A DNA stretch of 64,000 nt from a bacterium (GCA_024742475.1 JANSYI010000001.1:434001-498000); one strand, 5' to 3'. Numbered from the stretch's first letter, positions 43,462 through 52,373 are shown. Numbers and translations are program-made. Notes: a model not told the origin generated them from the sequence alone.

Positions 43462-43527
43462 TGTCGCACGCAAAAAGCCCGCTGCCGACACGGCAACGGG
43501 CCTTGAAATCCTACGCGAGCGCGCGAA

Positions 43528-44406
43528 CTAGCGACGCGACATGAAGATGCGCAGGATGTACCAGAACAGAAGCGCGACCGCGGAGAACAGCGCGAGCGCG
43601 GCTGCGACGTGCTGGTTGATCCGGTAGTGATGCAGCACGTTGCTCGTGTAGTAGAGGATGTACCCGCAGGCGAGCACGACCATCCCGACGCTGAAGGCCA
43701 GCCCAAGCTGAAAGCCGAAGATGATCGACGCGACGATCAGCCCCAACGCGCCCACCGCGACGATGGACAACACGCCGCGCATGAAGGAGAAGTCCTTCTT
43801 CGTCACGAAGACGTATGCGGTCAGGCCGGCGAACATGGCCAGCGTGACACCACCGGCGGTCATGATCCCCTCAGTGCCGATGAACTGACGGGCCAAGATG
43901 ATCATCGGCAGGAAAATCACCGCTTCGGCGACCGTGTACAGGCCCAACCCCGCGTATTGCATGCCGGCGGAGCGACTGCCCTTGGCCCAGCTGTCGGCGA
44001 CGTAGCTGACGGCGATGAACGCCCCCATGACGGCGAGCCACGAGTACTCGCTGACCATGAGTAGATTGAAGACCATCTCGTCGATGCCGGGAATCATTTG
44101 GAACCCCGCGGACAACACGACGAACGTGGCGATCGCACCGGCGAGGTGGATGTACGTGCGCTCGATGAACTTGGACCGCGCCTCGACCGAAGCCTCGGAG
44201 GCGATCATGTTGCTCTCGTCGTAGCCCTGCGACGGGCCTTGACCCGGATGCCCACCAGGCATCTGCATCCCCGGGTGCATGCCGCCGGCATGCTGCTGCC
44301 AGCCCTGCTGTTGTTGAGGCTGGCCGCCCCATCCTTGTTGCTGCTGGGGCTGCTGCGGCTGCCCCCACTGAGGTTGCTGCCCACCGTACGGATTCTGTTG
44401 GTTCAT
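43528..44406 (-). CDS. BAX-inhibitor-1/YccA family membrane protein
   Basis: 292 residues from ATG MNQQNPYGGQQ. The N-terminal 70 residues are Gln/Gly/Pro-rich, with repeats QQQGWGGQPQ, followed by seven hydrophobic helices from about residue 90 (IHLAGAIATFVVLSAGFQMI) to the end (FSAVALLFWYILRIFMSRR). This matches the Bax inhibitor-1/YccA/FtsH-interacting group, which modulates calcium leak or membrane proteases. The Gln-rich cytoplasmic head is unusual and likely disordered. The SD sequence GAGGAAG lies in the loop of a hairpin just before the ATG. Confidence 0.88.
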   Translation of the reverse strand: MNQQNPYGGQQPQWGQPQQPQQQQGWGGQPQQQQGWQQHAGGMHPGMQMPGGHPGQGPSQGYDESNMIASEASVEARSKFIERTYIHLAGAIATFVVLSAGFQMIPGIDEMVFNLLMVSEYSWLAVMGAFIAVSYVADSWAKGSRSAGMQYAGLGLYTVAEAVIFLPMIILARQFIGTEGIMTAGGVTLAMFAGLTAYVFVTKKDFSFMRGVLSIVAVGALGLIVASIIFGFQLGLAFSVGMVVLACGYILYYTSNVLHHYRINQHVAAALALFSAVALLFWYILRIFMSRR

Positions 44407-44710
44407 CGTCGGACTTCCTCGGAGTCCGCAGTCTACCCCGCCGCACACGCCCCGCGGACCCCGCGATCTCCCCCGTGGACAGGTCCGCTCCGAAACGCCG
44501 TCAGCGGCACGAAAAGGCGCCCCTGCGGTCGCGTTGCCCCTAGGTGGTGGCGGGGACGCGGCGGCCGCAGGGGCTGTGGCTTGCGTTGGCTTGGATGGTC
44601 GTCCCGATGCGACGGAGACGATGCGGGGCTCGGCACGAGGCCTCGGACCCTTCACTGACGGTAGTCGCCAGAGGCGAGAAACGGATGCATCGCCGCGTCG
44701 GTTTTTTGGG
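44407..44710. other. gene-free gap of 304 bases
   Basis: This is the only gap over 300 bases. Apart from the hairpin at 44410-44428 it holds no ORF with a convincing start, composition or family, no tRNA-like fold and no T-run-linked hairpin on the plus strand, except a six-T run at 44702-44707 near the stop of the hydrolase gene. It would carry the promoter of the BI-1-like gene. Confidence 0.6.
44410..44428. promoter_or_regulatory. hairpin presenting the ribosome binding site of the BI-1-like gene
   Basis: CGGACT-N7-AGTCCG. On the minus strand the loop is CCGAGGA, which with the following bases forms the GAGGAAG ribosome binding site; the hairpin ends four bases before the ATG at 44406. 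The site is exposed in the loop rather than paired. Confidence 0.45.
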
Positions 44711-45706
44711 TCAGCGAGGTGCGTCCATGAACGACAGCACGGCGGCCATGAACCGCGGCGCCACGTCTTCGAGATGCGCGGCGTGATCGCCCCCTTCGAT
44801 GATCGTCCAGGCCTTGTCGTCGACGCCGAGCCGCGAGAACAGCTTCGCCTGGTTGGCGATCTGCGCGTAGGGGTCCTTCGCGCCGTGGAGCACGAGTGTG
44901 GGCACCGTCACCTTGCTCGGGTCGAGCGCGTTCCACTGGTCGCTCGCTCGCCAATCCGAGCGCACGGGGTCTGCCGCCAGCGCCTGCTCGACGAACGCCT
45001 CGATCGCCTCCTGCGAGATGTTGCCAGGGATGATGAAGTCCGATGCTGCCGCCTGCGCGGTGGTGGCCGCCGCGGGAGGGGGCCCGTCGTCGCGCTCGGC
45101 CGTGTAGCGGCGGTCCGGATCGCGCGGGTAGCCATACAGAACGAGGGCCGAGACAAGCTCCGGCCTATGCTGCGCGGCGAGCTGCGAGGTCAGCGATCCC
45201 AGCGACCAGCCCAGGAGCGTGGGGGCCTCGCCCTCGTGCCGCCCGCGAACCCACTCGAGCACCGCGACGAGGTCCGCCGTCGCGCGATCGGGCGTGTTCC
45301 AGCCGGTCGCATCGCGCGGCGTGTCACCATAACCCCGCAGGTCCAGCGCGTACGCGGCGATGCCCGCGTCCGCGAACGCCTGCATCGTGGAGACGGACTC
45401 GCCGTCGACTTGCAGGTCGAAGTCCGGCCGCGCGCTCCAGGTCCGCCCGTGCAGGAGCACGATCGCCCCTCGGGGCTCGGGTGGAACACGAGCCCACACC
45501 GCGATCGCGTGCCCGTCGTCGGCCTCGACCTCGTGCCGCTCGCGCTCGACCGTGGCCGGCGAAGCGTCAGCGGGAGGGTCGACCGCAGCCGCGGGCGCGG
45601 AATCGACGCTTGGCGTCGGCGGGCTCGATTCGACGCATCGCGTCCCGGGATCGGCGGCGCAGGCCAGGTGCGACACGAGGAGTCCGAACAGGAGGCTTCG
45701 CTTCAC
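44711..45706 (-). CDS. alpha/beta hydrolase lipoprotein
   Basis: 331 residues from the GTG at 45706, giving a lipobox (LLVSHLAC, Cys14). A linker at 20-60 is followed by an alpha/beta hydrolase fold: oxyanion-side motif LLHGRTW near residue 92, nucleophile GWSLGS near residue 179, acid Asp in HGAKDPY near residue 275, and catalytic His in GGDHAAH near residue 305. The substrate is unknown, as such folds include esterases, lipases and lactonases. Divergent from the PhoD-like gene, with a 58-base gap between the starts. Its lipobox puts it in the envelope. Confidence 0.87.
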   Translation of the reverse strand: MKRSLLFGLLVSHLACAADPGTRCVESSPPTPSVDSAPAAAVDPPADASPATVERERHEVEADDGHAIAVWARVPPEPRGAIVLLHGRTWSARPDFDLQVDGESVSTMQAFADAGIAAYALDLRGYGDTPRDATGWNTPDRATADLVAVLEWVRGRHEGEAPTLLGWSLGSLTSQLAAQHRPELVSALVLYGYPRDPDRRYTAERDDGPPPAAATTAQAAASDFIIPGNISQEAIEAFVEQALAADPVRSDWRASDQWNALDPSKVTVPTLVLHGAKDPYAQIANQAKLFSRLGVDDKAWTIIEGGDHAAHLEDVAPRFMAAVLSFMDAPR

Positions 45707-45764
45707 GCCGGGACGATACAGGCCAGACCTTGCTCCCGCGACACGGTTCGCATACCAATGGATC

Positions 45765-47345
45765 ATGTCCTGGAATGACGAGCATGGTCGGCGCACTTTC
45801 TTGACGATGAGCGCCGGCGGCGTCGCCACGCTCCTCGTGGCGTGCGGCGACGACAGCATCGCAGCCTCCGGGACGGACGACGGAAGCTCGGGCGGCACTT
45901 CGGGCGCCTCGAGCTCCACGGACCCAGGTTCGACCACCGCCATCGACCCCACGATGCAGACCGGCGGCGGCACGACCGACCCGGACGGATCGGGTTCGAC
46001 CACCGACCCAGGGGACTCCAGCTCGGGCGGCACCGACACCGACGATCCGCCCGCGGAGTGCGAAGACGAGGGAGAGCTGATCGACTGGGACCCCGCATCG
46101 GTCGCGCTCGACGAAGCCATCTTCCCGTTGGCCGTCCTGTCGGGCGAGATGCGGCCCGAGTCGGTGATGTTCACCCTCTACGTACCCGACGGTGCGCCCA
46201 AGACCTTCCGGCTGTGGGTGCCCGCAGAAGACGGTCAGGTTCGCCTCGTCGACGAGCGCACCGCCGAGCCCAACGCCGACGGGTTCGTGAAGTTCACGGT
46301 CGACGGACTGTGCCCGGGCACCTGGTACGAGTACGGCTACTTCGTGGGTGAGGGTGACTTCACCGCGCGCAGCCGCATCGGTCACGTGCGCACGGCGATT
46401 GCCGAGGACGCGGTCGAACCCTTGGTCATCGCGCTCGCGTCCTGCTGCGGAGACAGCCTCGACTGGCCTGCGCTCGGCGTGACCAACCAGGAGTACTACG
46501 ACATGTTCTTGCACCTGGGCGACATGGCCTATAACGATGGCGCCGAGACGCTCGCGGAGTACCGGGCGAGCTGGCGCATGTGGATGTCCACGCCCGACTA
46601 CCGCAACGTCTTCTCCAACTCGGGCATGTACGCGACCTGGGACGACCACGAGATCGACGACAACTCCAACTTCGATCGAGAGACCATGGACCCGGCCGAG
46701 CTGCAGCGCCGGCAAAACGCCATGGACGCCTACTTCGAGCTGCTTCCGATCGAAGCGGAGGGGCCCAACTATCGCCTGTGGCGGAGCTTCCGCTGGGGCC
46801 TGACCGCCGAGATCATCGTGCTCGACTGCCGCTATGAGCGACGCCCCTCGCTGGGCACCTACCTCAGCGACGAGCAGTTCGCGTTCCTCGAGGACCGGCT
46901 CGCCAACAGCCCCTGCCACTTCAAGATCGTGATGAACTCGGTCCCGGTCACCCAGATGCCTCCGCAGTGGGACATCATCGGCGCGGACGACCGCTGGACG
47001 GGCTTTCCCGACGCGCGCGAGCGGCTGCGCAACTTCGTCAACGACCAGGACATCGACAACGTCTGGTTCGTCTCCGGCGACTTCCACGTCACCTTCCTCT
47101 CCCGCCTCGAGCCCCAGGGCGAAGACAACTGGTCACGGGTCCGAGAGATCGCCGTGGCCACGGGCAACGAGAACCCGGTCCCCAACGGCCTGCTCGGGCT
47201 CAACCCACCGCAGTTCGACTACGGCATCAACGAGGTTCGAGCCTGCTTGCTCGAGTTCGACCCCGAGACCGACTCGGTCACGCTGCGCTTCATCCGTCCC
47301 AACGGGGACGACGCGTACTTCGTCGAGATGACCTACGGCCAGTAG
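45765..47345 (+). CDS. PhoD-like phosphatase, Tat-type signal and possible lipidation
   Basis: 526 residues from ATG MSWNDEHGRR. The N-terminus has twin Arg in GRRTFLTMS, then a hydrophobic core and a Cys (LLVACGDD), so it may be a Tat-exported lipoprotein. A Ser/Thr/Gly/Asp linker extends to residue 95. The catalytic domain shows the PhoD metallophosphatase motifs ALASCC, LHLGDMAYND near residue 250, WDDHEIDDN near residue 290 and VSGDFHV near residue 440. It should release phosphate from mono- or diesters outside the inner membrane, using Fe/Ca. It is divergent from the alpha/beta hydrolase gene. Confidence 0.9.
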   Translation: MSWNDEHGRRTFLTMSAGGVATLLVACGDDSIAASGTDDGSSGGTSGASSSTDPGSTTAIDPTMQTGGGTTDPDGSGSTTDPGDSSSGGTDTDDPPAECEDEGELIDWDPASVALDEAIFPLAVLSGEMRPESVMFTLYVPDGAPKTFRLWVPAEDGQVRLVDERTAEPNADGFVKFTVDGLCPGTWYEYGYFVGEGDFTARSRIGHVRTAIAEDAVEPLVIALASCCGDSLDWPALGVTNQEYYDMFLHLGDMAYNDGAETLAEYRASWRMWMSTPDYRNVFSNSGMYATWDDHEIDDNSNFDRETMDPAELQRRQNAMDAYFELLPIEAEGPNYRLWRSFRWGLTAEIIVLDCRYERRPSLGTYLSDEQFAFLEDRLANSPCHFKIVMNSVPVTQMPPQWDIIGADDRWTGFPDARERLRNFVNDQDIDNVWFVSGDFHVTFLSRLEPQGEDNWSRVREIAVATGNENPVPNGLLGLNPPQFDYGINEVRACLLEFDPETDSVTLRFIRPNGDDAYFVEMTYGQ

Positions 47346-47350
47346 GCCCC

Positions 47351-48568
47351 TCAGGCAGCGGACGACTCCAACGTGCGCCGGAGGTTCTCCAGCGCGCGCT
47401 GCTGGAGCTGACGAATCCGCTCGCGGGAAAGATCGTACTGATGCCCGATCTCGGTGAGCGTGCGGGGCGTGGCGCCGTCGAGACCGAACCGCTGGCGAAG
47501 GATGTCCTGCTCGATGCTGGCCAGCGAGAGCAGCTTGCCGCGCAGCTTGGCCGCGTCGTTCTCGTCGCTGACCATGTCTTCGAGGGGCCGCTGGTCGGTG
47601 TCGATGAGCGTCTCGAGGACGGTGCGAGCGTCGTCACCGGAGCCTACGGGTGAGTCGAGGCTGATCTGCCGCTGACCCATCGCGTCGATGGTGAGCTCCA
47701 CCTTGTCGACGGGAAGCTCGACCTCGGCGGCGATCTCGACCGGCGTCGGCTCGCGCTCGAGCGATTGGCGCAAGCTGATCCGAGCCCGGTTGACCTTGGC
47801 CGCGGTGGCCTGCAGGTGAGCCGGCAGGCGGATCGTGCGGCCTCGGTTGACGGCCGCGCGACGGATCGCGTGCTTGATCCACCAGCTGGCGTAGGTCGAG
47901 AACCGGAAGCCACGGGAGGGATCGAAGCGGTCGATCGCCTTCATCAGGCCGAGGTTGCCCTCCTGCACGCGGTCGTGAAGCGGCAGGAGGTTCTGCTGGA
48001 ACCGGCCGGCGATGCGCACGACGAGCCGCAGGTTCGCCCGCGCGAATCGGTTGCGAGCGTTGCGAAGACCCGCCGACGCGCGGCGGACGCGAGAGACGTA
48101 GTCCGCGAACGGTCGGCTTCCCTTGCGCGGGGGTTTGACGGCCAGCACGATTTCGCGGTTGGCACCGCTGGCCAGCGTATCGAGGTCGGCTGCGACGCGA
48201 TCGGCCCCGATGCACTCGGGATCGGCCAGACCCAGCTTGGCGGAGACGTCGTCGAGCAGCGCCGCGAACCGCTCGGCCGGCGCCTTGCGGTTGCTGTCGC
48301 GCACACCGCGTGCGGCCTGCGCCAGCGCGGTGAACTCCGCTTCGAGCTCGCTCGCCTTGTCGAAGCTCTCTCGCAGCACGTCCAACACCGCAGCGGTGTA
48401 GGGCGCGTACGAAAGCACCTGACGGTGGTAGTGGCGCCGGAGCGTCATCAGGTCGGCACCCAGGCGAGCTTCGTCGTCCTTCGTCATCACGGGATGACGC
48501 CCCACATCGCGCATGTATGCGGAGAATGCGGGGTTGGTTTCGGAAGCTTTTTTCTTGGTCGTGGACAT
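47351..48568 (-). CDS. sigma-70 family RNA polymerase sigma factor (group 2/RpoH-like)
   Basis: 405 residues from ATG MSTTKKKASE, preceded by a strong ribosome site (AAGGAG). Region 1.2 is near residues 12-40 (FSAYMRDVGRHPVMTKDDEARLGADL). An inserted 90-residue stretch follows. Region 2 is near 175-245 (LRLVVRIAGRFQQNLLPLHDRVQEGNLGLMKAIDRFDPSRGFRFSTYASWWIKHA, described by motif), region 3 is next, and the region 4 HTH lies near 350-400 (TLTEIGHQYDLSRERIRQLQQRAL). The mix of conserved regions 2 and 4 and the lack of region 1.1 fit an alternative principal-type sigma factor. A long leader with three hairpins precedes it. Confidence 0.93.
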   Translation of the reverse strand: MSTTKKKASETNPAFSAYMRDVGRHPVMTKDDEARLGADLMTLRRHYHRQVLSYAPYTAAVLDVLRESFDKASELEAEFTALAQAARGVRDSNRKAPAERFAALLDDVSAKLGLADPECIGADRVAADLDTLASGANREIVLAVKPPRKGSRPFADYVSRVRRASAGLRNARNRFARANLRLVVRIAGRFQQNLLPLHDRVQEGNLGLMKAIDRFDPSRGFRFSTYASWWIKHAIRRAAVNRGRTIRLPAHLQATAAKVNRARISLRQSLEREPTPVEIAAEVELPVDKVELTIDAMGQRQISLDSPVGSGDDARTVLETLIDTDQRPLEDMVSDENDAAKLRGKLLSLASIEQDILRQRFGLDGATPRTLTEIGHQYDLSRERIRQLQQRALENLRRTLESSAA

Positions 48569-48586
48569 CGCAACTCCTTGGGTCGG

Positions 48587-48671
48587 CCGCCGAAGGGCGG
48601 ACGTTGCGCGGAATGTGAGCGGCCGAAGGGCGGCCGAGCGGGGACGGGATCTAGAACTCACCGAGAGGTGA
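48587..48671. promoter_or_regulatory. three hairpins in the leader of the sigma factor gene
   Basis: CCGCC-GAAG-GGCGG at 48587-48600, CGGCCG-AAGGG-CGGCCG at 48620-48636 and TCACC-GAGA-GGTGA at 48658-48671, all on the plus-strand view. On the transcript they fall 20-105 bases before the ATG. They may influence temperature or stability control of the sigma factor; this is inference from position. Confidence 0.5.
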
Positions 48672-48810
48672 ATCCATTTCGCGCTGAGGGGTAAACGGGC
48701 CGTAAGCGGGGACAGGTCTCGAAGAACAACGCGCGCAGGCCCACAGCCTGCGTACGTCGATAGACTCCGCAAGTCCGCGATTGGTTACGACTCGCCCCTC
48801 GATCGGCCGA

Positions 48811-49746
48811 TCAACCTGCCGATTCGGGCAGGAGCGGCGCCGAGTGGGCGGTGAACGCCGTTTGGTCCTGTAGACCCTCTGGCCACATCGCGTCGGCTTC
48901 CACGTCGTGAAATTTGCGCAGGTCGATGGTGAGCTGCCCGTCCTCGTGCGTGATCACGTCGGCGAAGCGCGCCCCGACCTCGACGTCGAGGTCGTTGTAG
49001 ATGCGCCGCGCGTGGACCGAGTCGGAGAACGTGTTGTCGATGCCCGTGAGCGTGACGATGAAGATCGCGCGCTCCGCCGTGAGGGCCTCGAGCGAGAAAC
49101 CGTACAGGGGGCTGGCCTCGTCGATGACGTGCATCACGGTCCAGCTCAACGAAAACACCGGAGAGTTGTTCCGAAGCAGCTCGAGGTCGACGACGCGCCG
49201 CATGGACTCCCCCTCCATCGTGGTCTCGTTGAGCAGCACCGCCACGCGGATGCCCGCCTCCACGACCTCGTTACCGCGGGCGTTGGCGACCCGGAGCATC
49301 AGGCACGGTTTGCCGTTGCGCACGTTGACGACGATCTTCTCGCTGAACATCACGTTCGCGCGCGTCCTGGCGAACTTGGTGAAGATGATCCCGGTCCCGA
49401 CCGCGACCCCGAGCATGCCCACGATCGACTCGACGGTCACGATCGCGTCGGCGTAGTTCGACGCCGGGGACAGTGCCCCGTAGCCGATCGTCGAGATGGT
49501 CTGCACCGAGAAGAAGAAGGCGTTGGCAAAGGTCAGCCTCTCGCCCGTCTCGACCGCCATCGGGTCCAGCCAGTACAACAGCGCGAAGGTCAGGTTTGCG
49601 AGCGCGAAGATGCCGACGAACAGCGTGACCAGCCACGTCCACGAACCCCGCATGAGCTCGTAGTAGAGGTCTTGAAGCGGTCGCTGAGGCAATCCAATCC
49701 GGATCGCGTCTTCGGGACCCCGATAGCGGCGACGCTCCTCGGCCAT
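48811..49746 (-). CDS. inward-rectifier-type potassium channel (Kir/KirBac family)
   Basis: 311 residues from ATG MAEERRRYRG. Two transmembrane helices: about residues 35-58 (WLVTLFVGIFALANLTFALL) and 97-125 (VTVESIVGMLGVAVGTGIIFTKFAR), with the pore loop between them carrying the selectivity filter TISTIGYG near residue 88. The cytoplasmic C-terminal half has the immunoglobulin-like strands typical of Kir channels (NGKPCLMLRVANARGN, FSLSWTVMHVIDEASPLYG). It would conduct K+ into or out of the cell, gated by ligand or lipid. The gap to the divergent endopeptidase gene is 89 bases. Confidence 0.93.
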   Translation of the reverse strand: MAEERRRYRGPEDAIRIGLPQRPLQDLYYELMRGSWTWLVTLFVGIFALANLTFALLYWLDPMAVETGERLTFANAFFFSVQTISTIGYGALSPASNYADAIVTVESIVGMLGVAVGTGIIFTKFARTRANVMFSEKIVVNVRNGKPCLMLRVANARGNEVVEAGIRVAVLLNETTMEGESMRRVVDLELLRNNSPVFSLSWTVMHVIDEASPLYGFSLEALTAERAIFIVTLTGIDNTFSDSVHARRIYNDLDVEVGARFADVITHEDGQLTIDLRKFHDVEADAMWPEGLQDQTAFTAHSAPLLPESAG

Positions 49747-49835
49747 GCTGCCCCCGTTGTCGCGGATTTGCAGGTTCGGCCCAAGAAAGCGCCCGAAACT
49801 TGCGCCGAACCCGGCACGGCGCCCACCTTGAGTGG

Positions 49836-50930
49836 GTGCGACGCGCCCTCTGGCTGCTGCTTCTCGGACTTTCCGCGTGCGATCGCGCCGCGACGGCGGA
49901 GCCAGCTCCCGAACCCGCGCCTGCGGCGGTCCCAGCACCGACGGCGACGCCCGAGCCACAGCGCCCCCCCGACGAGGCCAAAGCCACCGACGACGCCGAG
50001 CCACCGCCGCCGGAAGGCGTCCCCGGAGGTGGCCCCGACCCCCGTACCCTCGACGGGAGCGCGTCGACCTCGATCGGCAGCCCGACCGAAGGCTCACTGC
50101 GCGGCGGCGTCCCTCTGCCTCTGAGCGGGCCAGGGTTCGTCTTCAACCCCCGCAAGGACCCCGAGCGTCGCCATGGCACCTGGGAGGTGGTCCGCGCGCT
50201 GATGGACGCGGCCGCGGCCGTCGATGAGGCCAACCCTGGAAACACGCTCGTCGTGGGCGACCTGTCGCTCGAGCGTGGCGGCGACATCAACGGGCACGCG
50301 TCCCACCGCGCGGGCCGGGATGTCGACGTCATGTTCTACCTGCTCGCCGAGGATGGGTCGGCGTTCGACGCAAAGGCGATCCCGATCGAGCCCGACGGGA
50401 CTGGCGTCGACTACAAGGACCTCACGACGGCCGACGACGACGTCAGCGTCCGTATCGACGTTCCCCGAACGTGGGCCTTCGTACACGCGCTCGTCGCGGA
50501 CGAACGCAACGCGCTGGGCCGCATCTTCGTGGTCGAGCACGTCCGCACCATGCTGCTCGAAGAAGGCAAGCGAGCCGGCGCGAGTGCGCAGGTGTTGGAG
50601 CGCGCGGGCCATCTGATGTGCCAGCCCAAGTTCCCCCACGACGACCACATGCACATCCGCTTCTTTTGCGCCCCCGACGACATCGAGGCGGGGTGCCTCG
50701 ACACCGCTCCGGTCTTTCCGTGGCACCGCAAACGGCTCAAGGCCGCCGGAGTCAGCGCCAAGCTGGCCGGGCCCCGGTCGACGCCGCGGCCCACGCTCAC
50801 CAGCACCAAGGATGCAGCCCAGAAGAAGCGCGAGGAGGTCGGCGCGTTCGATCCGGCCGTCGACGCGTTCCTCGAGCGTCGCAAAGCCTGGGCGAAGAAA
50901 CCCAAGACCGGCCGCAAGTACTGCCGCTAG
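49836..50930 (+). CDS. lipoprotein M74-type penicillin-insensitive murein endopeptidase
   Basis: 364 residues from the GTG at 49836, giving a lipobox (LLLLGLSAC, Cys15). A Pro/Ala/Glu linker of about 50 residues is followed by the MepA-like domain: LSLERGGDINGHASHRAGRDVDV near residue 150 with the metal ligands His-x6-Asp, and HDDHMHIRF near residue 270. The family is a zinc metallopeptidase cleaving D-Ala-mDAP crosslinks of peptidoglycan. Cys in CQPKFPHD, CAPDD and CLDT may pair. Lipid-anchored in the periplasm. A Lys-rich tail of 40 residues follows. It converges with the next small gene, overlapping by four bases (CTAG). Confidence 0.9.
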   Translation: MRRALWLLLLGLSACDRAATAEPAPEPAPAAVPAPTATPEPQRPPDEAKATDDAEPPPPEGVPGGGPDPRTLDGSASTSIGSPTEGSLRGGVPLPLSGPGFVFNPRKDPERRHGTWEVVRALMDAAAAVDEANPGNTLVVGDLSLERGGDINGHASHRAGRDVDVMFYLLAEDGSAFDAKAIPIEPDGTGVDYKDLTTADDDVSVRIDVPRTWAFVHALVADERNALGRIFVVEHVRTMLLEEGKRAGASAQVLERAGHLMCQPKFPHDDHMHIRFFCAPDDIEAGCLDTAPVFPWHRKRLKAAGVSAKLAGPRSTPRPTLTSTKDAAQKKREEVGAFDPAVDAFLERRKAWAKKPKTGRKYCR

Positions 50931-51217
50931 CGGTCTGTGCGGCCGATCTCCAGGACGACGCCGTGCGACGCCAGGCGGCGAGCGAGGCCGTCGAGCGCCA
51001 CCTTGCTGCCGTACGACATCGAGTCCACGCCGACGATGCGAATGGCGCTCGAGCCCGAGGTGATCTCGGTCGCGATTCGGTCGTGAAGGTCCGCCACGTC
51101 GCGCAGACGCATCTCGCGAGGCGCGTCGAGGTACGCGGGGGACATGGGCTCGAAGGTCGAGGACATCTCCCGTGCATCGGCCAGAACGCGGGCAGGTTGA
51201 GGGCGGAGGATGCGCAT
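50927..51217 (-). CDS. small protein of unknown function
   Basis: 96 residues, no signal or membrane segment. The segment REMRLRDVADLHDRIATEITSG and the C-terminal GSKVALDGLARRLASHGVVLEIGRTDR are helical. No family recognised. Its stop overlaps the endopeptidase stop in the shared CTAG. The reading frame composition looks coding, but proof is weak. Confidence 0.5.
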   Translation of the reverse strand: MRILRPQPARVLADAREMSSTFEPMSPAYLDAPREMRLRDVADLHDRIATEITSGSSAIRIVGVDSMSYGSKVALDGLARRLASHGVVLEIGRTDR

Positions 51218-51329
51218 GCCGAACGCGCGGATTGCCGGGGGATGCAGACCCCGGTGCCTACATAGCCTTAGAAGTAGTATTTGGGGATCCGAGGTGCGGA
51301 AGTATGGGTGATCGTGGTGTCATAGTTGC

Positions 51330-52355
51330 GTGGATGGACGGACGGAGACACTCCTGGCCCACGCCAGCGCCTACGTGAGCGCTGGACGGCTTGCAGAGGC
51401 AGAGGGCGCATACAACGCAGTCCTCGAGGCCCACCCGGATGAGCATCGCGCGCATCTGGGGCTGGCGGACTGCGTCGCCGCCCGAGGGCTCAGCGACTGG
51501 GCGGTCGACCACCTCGTCGAGCACGCCCGCGCCTACGCCGAGCAACAGGCCATGCGCGGCGCCTTCGCGCTGATGACGAAGGCGCTGGCCATCGCGCCAG
51601 GCCGCCTCGACCTTCACATCGACGTCGCCGAGTTCGAGGCGCTCGACGGCCGCGCCGAGATGGCCGCGCTGCGGCTGGAGAACCTCGCGCGGACCTATCT
51701 CGCCCGGGGCCAAGAAGAAGAGGCCGAGCTGGTGCTCGACGCGGCCGCTGCGTTCCGTTCGGCACCCGAGCCCGACGACTTCGATGAGCCGGAGCTCGCC
51801 CCGTTCATCAACCCGCACACCGGCGTCTGCACGCCCGGACCCCGCCCAGCGGTCTCGCCCGAGAGCTCGACCGTGCGGGTCACCGCCTCTCCTCCCCCTC
51901 CGCCGCCGCGCTCCAAGGTCGCCTCGGCTCCACCAACTCCACCGGCCACGAAGCAGTCCACGCGCGTGCTGGCGGCACCGCCCGCGCCGCCCAAGAAGAA
52001 GCGCGCGAGCCGGGGAAGGGCCAGCGGTGCGGCACCCAAGTGGCGTCCTTCCACGGTGGTCAACGATCCTCCACCGCGCAGGGTTCGGAAGAAGCCAGCG
52101 CCAGCGCCTCCGGCCGCGACCACGGCACGCATGGCGCTGCGCCGGGCCCCAAGGCCTCCCAAGACCGCCGCCGCCATGGCGACCTACGAGTTTGCGCGCC
52201 CCTCGATTGCGGCCGCGCCTTCGCCCAAGAACGGCGGGAAGACGCTGGACAAGCTGCCGCCCCTGCCCCTGGCCGCGAGGCTTCGCGCCACCTCGGCCGG
52301 CGTCGCCCCGCCGGCCGACGAAGACCGCACGGCGACCTGGCGCGCGGCGACCTGA
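51330..52355 (+). CDS. TPR protein with long Pro/Ala/Lys-rich tail
   Basis: 341 residues from the GTG at 51330. Residues 1-140 are tetratricopeptide repeats (HASAYVSAGRLAEAEGAYNAVLEAHPDEHRAHLGLADC, then QAMRGAFALMTKALAIAPGRLDL, given as repeat pattern). Residues 140-330 are Pro-, Ala- and basic-rich (PAPPKKKRASRGRASG, RRVRKKPAPAPPAAT), so probably disordered and possibly DNA- or RNA-associated. No signal, cytoplasmic. The next gene is convergent with 18 bases between. The family role is unassigned beyond peptide binding. Confidence 0.8.
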   Translation: MDGRTETLLAHASAYVSAGRLAEAEGAYNAVLEAHPDEHRAHLGLADCVAARGLSDWAVDHLVEHARAYAEQQAMRGAFALMTKALAIAPGRLDLHIDVAEFEALDGRAEMAALRLENLARTYLARGQEEEAELVLDAAAAFRSAPEPDDFDEPELAPFINPHTGVCTPGPRPAVSPESSTVRVTASPPPPPPRSKVASAPPTPPATKQSTRVLAAPPAPPKKKRASRGRASGAAPKWRPSTVVNDPPPRRVRKKPAPAPPAATTARMALRRAPRPPKTAAAMATYEFARPSIAAAPSPKNGGKTLDKLPPLPLAARLRATSAGVAPPADEDRTATWRAAT

Positions 52356-52373
52356 GCCCACCCAGCTGAACAC

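Noticed and set aside
44534..45778. Plus-strand frame of 414 codons starting in the 304-base gap
   Set aside because: Most of it is antisense to the alpha/beta hydrolase; no start context or family pattern.
45567..47087. Minus-strand frame of 506 codons
   Set aside because: Antisense of the PhoD-like gene.
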